From positions 1 through 42,004 of the forward strand of contig CAZKUN010000056.1 in the NCBI GenBank assembly GCA_964555935.1: a stretch of 42,004 nt of DNA. The letters are read 5' to 3'. This stretch comes from CAZKUN01 sp964555935. GTDB taxonomy: Bacteria > Armatimonadota > Zipacnadia > Zipacnadales > VGFC01. Shown here piece after piece: positions 41,239 through 42,004 of this stretch (its first letter is position 1; every line of letters starts with the position of its first letter). The notes beneath the pieces were generated by a model. That model did no database searches. It was given only the letters and a program-made list of their open reading frames with translations, and was not told the origin of the DNA. A program made the position numbers and the translations under genes.

Positions 41239-42004
41239 ATGCCCGCGCACCATGGACGAACTCCGGGGACCTCGCTGGCTGTCCTGGGCCTTGCCGGTCA
41301 GTTCCTCTTCCCGACGACCGGTGCGTCCACCGGGGGCCGAGCCGTCCTTCTGGCGATCGACGACGCGTCGCTCCCTCTCAAGAGCAACCTCTGCTATTAC
41401 CTCACGAAACCCTCCGTCCGCGAGAAGCCGGTCCTGACGCCCAGCCGGGATGATCCCGACGCTCCGGACTACCTGGCGACGCACTTCTACGGGACCGTGC
41501 TCTTCGACGAGGGCAAGTTTCGGATGTGGTACTACCCGTGCCACCTTGGGCGCAACCCGGACTGGCCGCCGGAACTCCACGCGCAGGCGGACCGATGGAA
41601 GGACGACGTCATCCCGGGGCCGATCTGTTACGCCGAGAGCGACGACGGCATTAGGTGGACGAAGCCCGACCTCCAGCAGCTCATGTTCAAAGGGGACCGG
41701 GATAACAACGCCCTGGACCTGCCGAGCGCCCTCACGGGGGATGCCTGCGTGATCCGGGACGACGATCCCGACCCCGCGAGGCAGTACAAGCTCGCGTTCT
41801 GGACGCAATACGACCCGTGGGACTACCCCACGATGCGGATCGCGACGAGCCCGGACGGGCTGCGGTGGGATGCCGCGCCCGACCCTCCGATCCAGGCCTT
41901 CCTCGAGCACGCGTCCTTCTACAAGCACAACGGGCTCTACTTCGCCAACTCGCAGACGTTCCTGCCCGGCGAATCCGGCCGGGAACGCGGCCGACAGGGA
42001 ACGG
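41239..42004 (+). CDS. Propeller glycosidase-like protein (GH32/43 fold), partial at window end
   Basis: The ATG at 41239 has AAGGAGAG seven bases upstream, and the frame is open to the window end (255 residues so far). A weakly hydrophobic lead (TSLAVLGLAGQFLFPTTGAS) may be a signal or only a leader. Repeated propeller strands are clear: GTVLFDEGKFRMWYYP, YAESDDGIRWTKPDL, CVIRDDDPDPARQYKLAFW, IATSPDGLRWDAAPD and FYKHNGLYFANS. The SPDGxxW and KPDL pattern is shared with the 20031 gene, suggesting paralogy. The full length and any C-terminal domain lie outside the window. It is divergent from the URO-D-like gene across 197 bases. Substrate unknown. Confidence 0.8.
   Translation, partial: MPAHHGRTPGTSLAVLGLAGQFLFPTTGASTGGRAVLLAIDDASLPLKSNLCYYLTKPSVREKPVLTPSRDDPDAPDYLATHFYGTVLFDEGKFRMWYYPCHLGRNPDWPPELHAQADRWKDDVIPGPICYAESDDGIRWTKPDLQQLMFKGDRDNNALDLPSALTGDACVIRDDDPDPARQYKLAFWTQYDPWDYPTMRIATSPDGLRWDAAPDPPIQAFLEHASFYKHNGLYFANSQTFLPGESGRERGRQGT

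Overview
The window is GC-rich bacterial DNA, almost fully coding, with strong AGGAG-type ribosome binding sites, lipoprotein and Sec signal peptides, and no eukaryotic features. The mix of protein types (DUF4838, GH123-like/DUF4091-type barrels, GH32-like propellers with LamG modules, uroporphyrinogen-decarboxylase-like proteins, BNR/sialidase repeats, RHS repeats) is typical of uncultured polysaccharide degraders of the Planctomycetota, Armatimonadota, Hydrogenedentota or Latescibacterota kind. No marker gene fixes the phylum, so this is inference.

Layout. (1) 1-7650, minus strand: a compact six-gene unit, read from high to low coordinates. It holds an exported GH32-like glycosidase, a complete ribose-type ABC importer (lipoprotein binding protein, double-ATPase, permease), a cytoplasmic BNR/sialidase-like propeller and an exported discoidin-type protein cut by the window edge. 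(2) 7851-14110, plus strand: a heparinase II/III-type lyase, an exported DUF4838 protein and an exported unrecognised barrel protein. (3) 14119-15690, minus: a GHL10-type barrel protein, divergent from (4) 15854-24879, plus: a 1042-residue exported toroid/malectin/CBM protein, a CE4-like deacetylase, a cytoplasmic five-bladed-propeller protein, a barrel-LamG protein and a secreted hypothetical. (5) 24880-27162: a scar with an IS3 OrfA remnant, an AT-rich promoter island and a 3'-truncated RHS gene. (6) 27187-30540, minus: a sensor kinase, a CheY-type receiver and a LytTR response regulator. (7) 30677-32889, plus: a PHP-domain protein, a REP-like palindrome pair and an exported sialidase-like protein. 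(8) 32930-41041, minus: two large exported DEP-motif glycosidase-like proteins, a pectate-lyase-fold protein and a URO-D-like protein. (9) 41239-end, plus: another propeller glycosidase, partial.

How the genes may work together (inference): exported barrel, propeller and beta-helix enzymes with carbohydrate-binding modules attack a polysaccharide outside the cytoplasm. The ABC importer takes up products, and enzymes lacking signal peptides (heparinase-like lyase, CE4-like deacetylase, GHL10-like barrel, propellers) finish the job inside. The combination of a uronate-lyase fold, GH20/GH123-related folds and a deacetylase would suit an N-acetylhexosamine/uronate polymer, but no substrate can be proved. 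No SusC/D pair, sulfatase, GH88/GH105 hydrolase, CRISPR array, tRNA or rRNA was seen.

The least ordinary signals are non-coding. They are a perfect 13-bp inverted repeat in the divergent promoter between the kinase and the PHP gene, a 12-bp intercistronic hairpin before the binding-protein gene, and a GTGTCNGACAC-type palindrome pair. Among the proteins, the GH32-like enzyme lacks the canonical acid/base glutamate.
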